Below are positions 62,734 to 64,000 of a stretch of DNA of 64,000 nt, one piece after another. The DNA is from Linepithema humile. Taxonomy: Eukaryota; Arthropoda; Insecta; Hymenoptera; Formicidae. Made by a program: the position numbers and the translations under genes. The stretch is from contig NC_090128.1 in the NCBI RefSeq assembly GCF_040581485.1, positions 13,144,001 through 13,208,000 on the forward strand, in the 5' to 3' direction. The notes beneath the pieces were generated by a model. That model did not search any database. It was not told where the DNA came from and saw only the letters and a program-made list of their open reading frames with translations. Positions within the stretch are counted from its first letter, which is position 1. Every line of letters begins with the position of its first letter.

Positions 62734-62773
62734 AAAAAAGTTACTGTTCAAAACATGTCTCTTTCTAAAGTGA
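62589..62773. mobile_element. Short inverted-repeat element (MITE) containing a GA microsatellite
   Basis: Ends are TCACTTTAGAAAGAGACA and its exact reverse complement. Arms of about 32-35 bp (62589-62624 and 62741-62773) continue with GAACAGTAA/TTACTGTTC after a small gap. The interior contains (GA)n. No convincing target duplication and no coding capacity. Confidence 0.8.
62693..62731. repeat. (GA)n microsatellite
   Basis: About 19 GA units with one AA interruption, inside the MITE above. Confidence 0.95.
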
Positions 62774-62833
62774 ATACAATTTTTCAGCCGTGTGTCGCTT
62801 GTGTCGATTTGTGACAACTTGTGTCCTTTGCTG

Positions 62834-62953
62834 TAGCGGGATTCTGTAATGTTAACGATGTCGTTATAGTATCGTTGCGCAGCTATTACATGATACAAAA
62901 AACTTGCGCAACGATACCATAACGACATCGTTCAGGTCACAGAATCCCACTAC
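62834..62953. repeat. 120-bp inverted repeat
   Basis: Arms 62834-62881 and 62904-62953 share GGGATTCTGT, AACGATGTCGTTAT and GTATCGTTGCGCA in inverted order, with a few mismatches and a 22-bp loop. This is a MITE-like fold-back. Confidence 0.85.
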
Positions 62954-62966
62954 TGGAAAACATACA

Positions 62967-63112
62967 GACTGTGTTCTGAAATTCACTGCCAGTTCTGAAA
63001 ATCTACAGTTTACGGCTGCGTTCCGAAATTCACAGCCAGTACTAAAAATCTGCAGTTTACGTTACGTATATTGTAGATTTTCAGTACTGGCAGTGAATTT
63101 CGGAACACAGCC
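62967..63112. repeat. Direct plus inverted copies of a roughly 46-bp unit
   Basis: The unit, of the form ACTGYGTTCYGAAATTCAC...TCTRCAGTTTAC, occurs directly at 62967-63013 and 63014-63060, then inverted at about 63068-63112, ending CGGAACACAGCC. The second and third copies form a hairpin. Confidence 0.8.
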
Positions 63113-63114
63113 AT

Positions 63115-63220
63115 ATTCAAGATCGCTTAAGTGTGGACTTATATTCGCTCTCTTCGTCACACACAGATTGTGTCTGATAAAGAAAGCGAATGTAAGTCCT
63201 TACTTAAGATAATCTTGAAT
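63115..63220. repeat. 106-bp inverted repeat
   Basis: Arms of about 40 bp starting ATTCAAGAT and ending ATCTTGAAT, sharing GGACTTA-ATTCGCT in inverted order. Its right end continues into a sequence (TATAAAAACGGACTATG) that resembles the end of the neighbouring MITE, suggesting nesting. Confidence 0.75.
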
Positions 63221-63235
63221 ATAAAAACGGACTAT

Positions 63236-63388
63236 GGCCGGTATTCATAGTCCGTTCTTATATTTAAGATTGTCTTAAGTTTTGTCTTAAAATGCTACGA
63301 ACCAATCAAAAAGCCATATTAGTATCTTAAGACGACGATAACGACTTAAGACGATCTTAAATATAAGAAATGACTATGAATACCGGCC
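63236..63388. mobile_element. 153-bp MITE with GGCCGGTATTCATAGTC termini
   Basis: Perfect 17-bp terminal repeats GGCCGGTATTCATAGTC. Each is followed by an imperfect inverted continuation (TTCTTATATTTAAGAT-GTCTTAAG). The trinucleotide TAT flanks both ends (63233-63235 and 63389-63391), consistent with a 3-bp target duplication as in PIF/Harbinger elements. Superfamily assignment is tentative. Confidence 0.8.
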
Positions 63389-63583
63389 TATGACCGGTCA
63401 TTATACGTTATTTAATTTGTTTTACCTGTGGCTACAGCAATTTGGTATATCTCAGAGCTGCTAGATTTGTACACTGCAGCTTTCCGCATACGAAACAGAC
63501 AAACATATATCTTTTCACGTATCTACGAATACGCTTCTACGTATTTTAGTACGCATGCGTTCAAAGTTCAACCTCACATTTAC
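63389..63583. other. No feature seen
   Basis: Unique sequence between two inverted-repeat elements. Confidence 0.5.
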
Positions 63584-63994
63584 ATATACAGGATGTTTCG
63601 TAAATACCTAACACTGAGTATGCTACGAGATTTCTTGTATAAAAGTGAGTAATAAAAGTTGTTACAAAAAAGTCGAGACACCAATAGTTTTTAAATGGTG
63701 AGCTGTTGAAGTTGACCAATTACGGAACGGAACTATCGGGCGCTCAGGCACGGCGTGTTCGAACAGGCGAGAGACGCGTCCACGGTTCTCGTAAATTCTA
63801 CGAGCTGCGAAACAAGCTGCAGCAGCCGTACCTGAGCGCCCGATAGTTCCGCTCCGTAATTGGTCAACTTCAACAGCTCACCATTCAAAAACTATTGGTG
63901 TCTTGACTTTTTTTATAAGAACTTTTATTACACTTTTATACAAGGAATCTTGTAGCGTACTCAGTGTTAAGTATTTACGAAACATCTTGTATAT
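63584..63994. mobile_element. Fold-back element with 170-bp arms
   Basis: The left arm 63584-63754 and the right arm 63825-63994 are reverse complements over about 170 bp with roughly ten differences, around a 70-bp spacer. The ends read ATATACAGGATGTTTCG and ATATACAAGATGTTTCG. The inner part of each arm is GC-rich (GGCGCTCAGG). No coding capacity. The long arms would form a strong hairpin if transcribed. Confidence 0.85.
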
Positions 63995-64000
63995 CGTACT

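Noticed and set aside
1..64000. tRNA, rRNA or CRISPR features
   Set aside because: I scanned by eye for B-box-like GGTTCGAATCC motifs and spaced direct repeats and found none convincing; a covariance-model search would be needed to exclude small RNA genes.

Overview
The window reads as insect nuclear DNA, most likely from an ant or another hymenopteran. Coding genes have short GT-AG introns in an AT-rich background broken by CpG-rich patches. One gene encodes a secreted chitin-binding cuticle protein of the CPAP1 type. Mariner, hAT-like and fold-back elements are present. The species cannot be named from sequence alone. I found no prokaryotic or viral gene.

Left part (1-28.8 kb): gene-poor. 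The only convincing complete gene is an intronless NXF-type mRNA export factor at 11.0-12.6 kb. Two palindromic elements lie just upstream of it; one is a near-perfect hAT-like MITE with an 8-bp target duplication. Two splice-bounded segments on the minus strand (first-exon candidate at 15.06 kb ending in ATG, coding-exon candidate at 5.12-5.25 kb) suggest a large gene running left out of the window.

Middle part (28.8-57.7 kb): gene-dense. In order: a four-exon CPAP1-type cuticle gene (+), a minus-strand array of about three diverged tandem units with splice-bounded segments (33.9-36.1 kb), HCCS cytochrome c heme lyase (+), an intronless SET-domain methyltransferase (-), a TraB-domain gene (-) only 148 bp upstream of it, the nucleoporin ELYS (+) and CCDC50 (-). 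I resolved the exon structures by joining reading frames across GT-AG junctions. For ELYS this adds two C-terminal exons that the long uninterrupted frame misses.

Right part (57.7-64 kb): CNTD1 (-), a cyclin-fold meiotic crossover regulator, whose last exon has been partly duplicated in tandem and again in inverted orientation. A decayed mariner element ends 113 bp upstream of the CNTD1 start codon. After it comes a dense, partly nested cluster of inverted-repeat elements that fills 62.6-64.0 kb.

The genes do not form one pathway. They cover RNA export (NXF), cuticle structure (CPAP1), mitochondrial cytochrome maturation (HCCS), chromatin (SET), nuclear pore assembly (ELYS), ubiquitin-linked signalling (CCDC50) and meiosis (CNTD1). 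No unmistakable new biological system was found. The best leads are the minus-strand tandem-exon locus at 34-36 kb, the NXF paralogue beside a fresh palindromic MITE, the TraB/SET gene pair without a canonical poly(A) signal between them, and the CNTD1 terminal-exon rearrangement.
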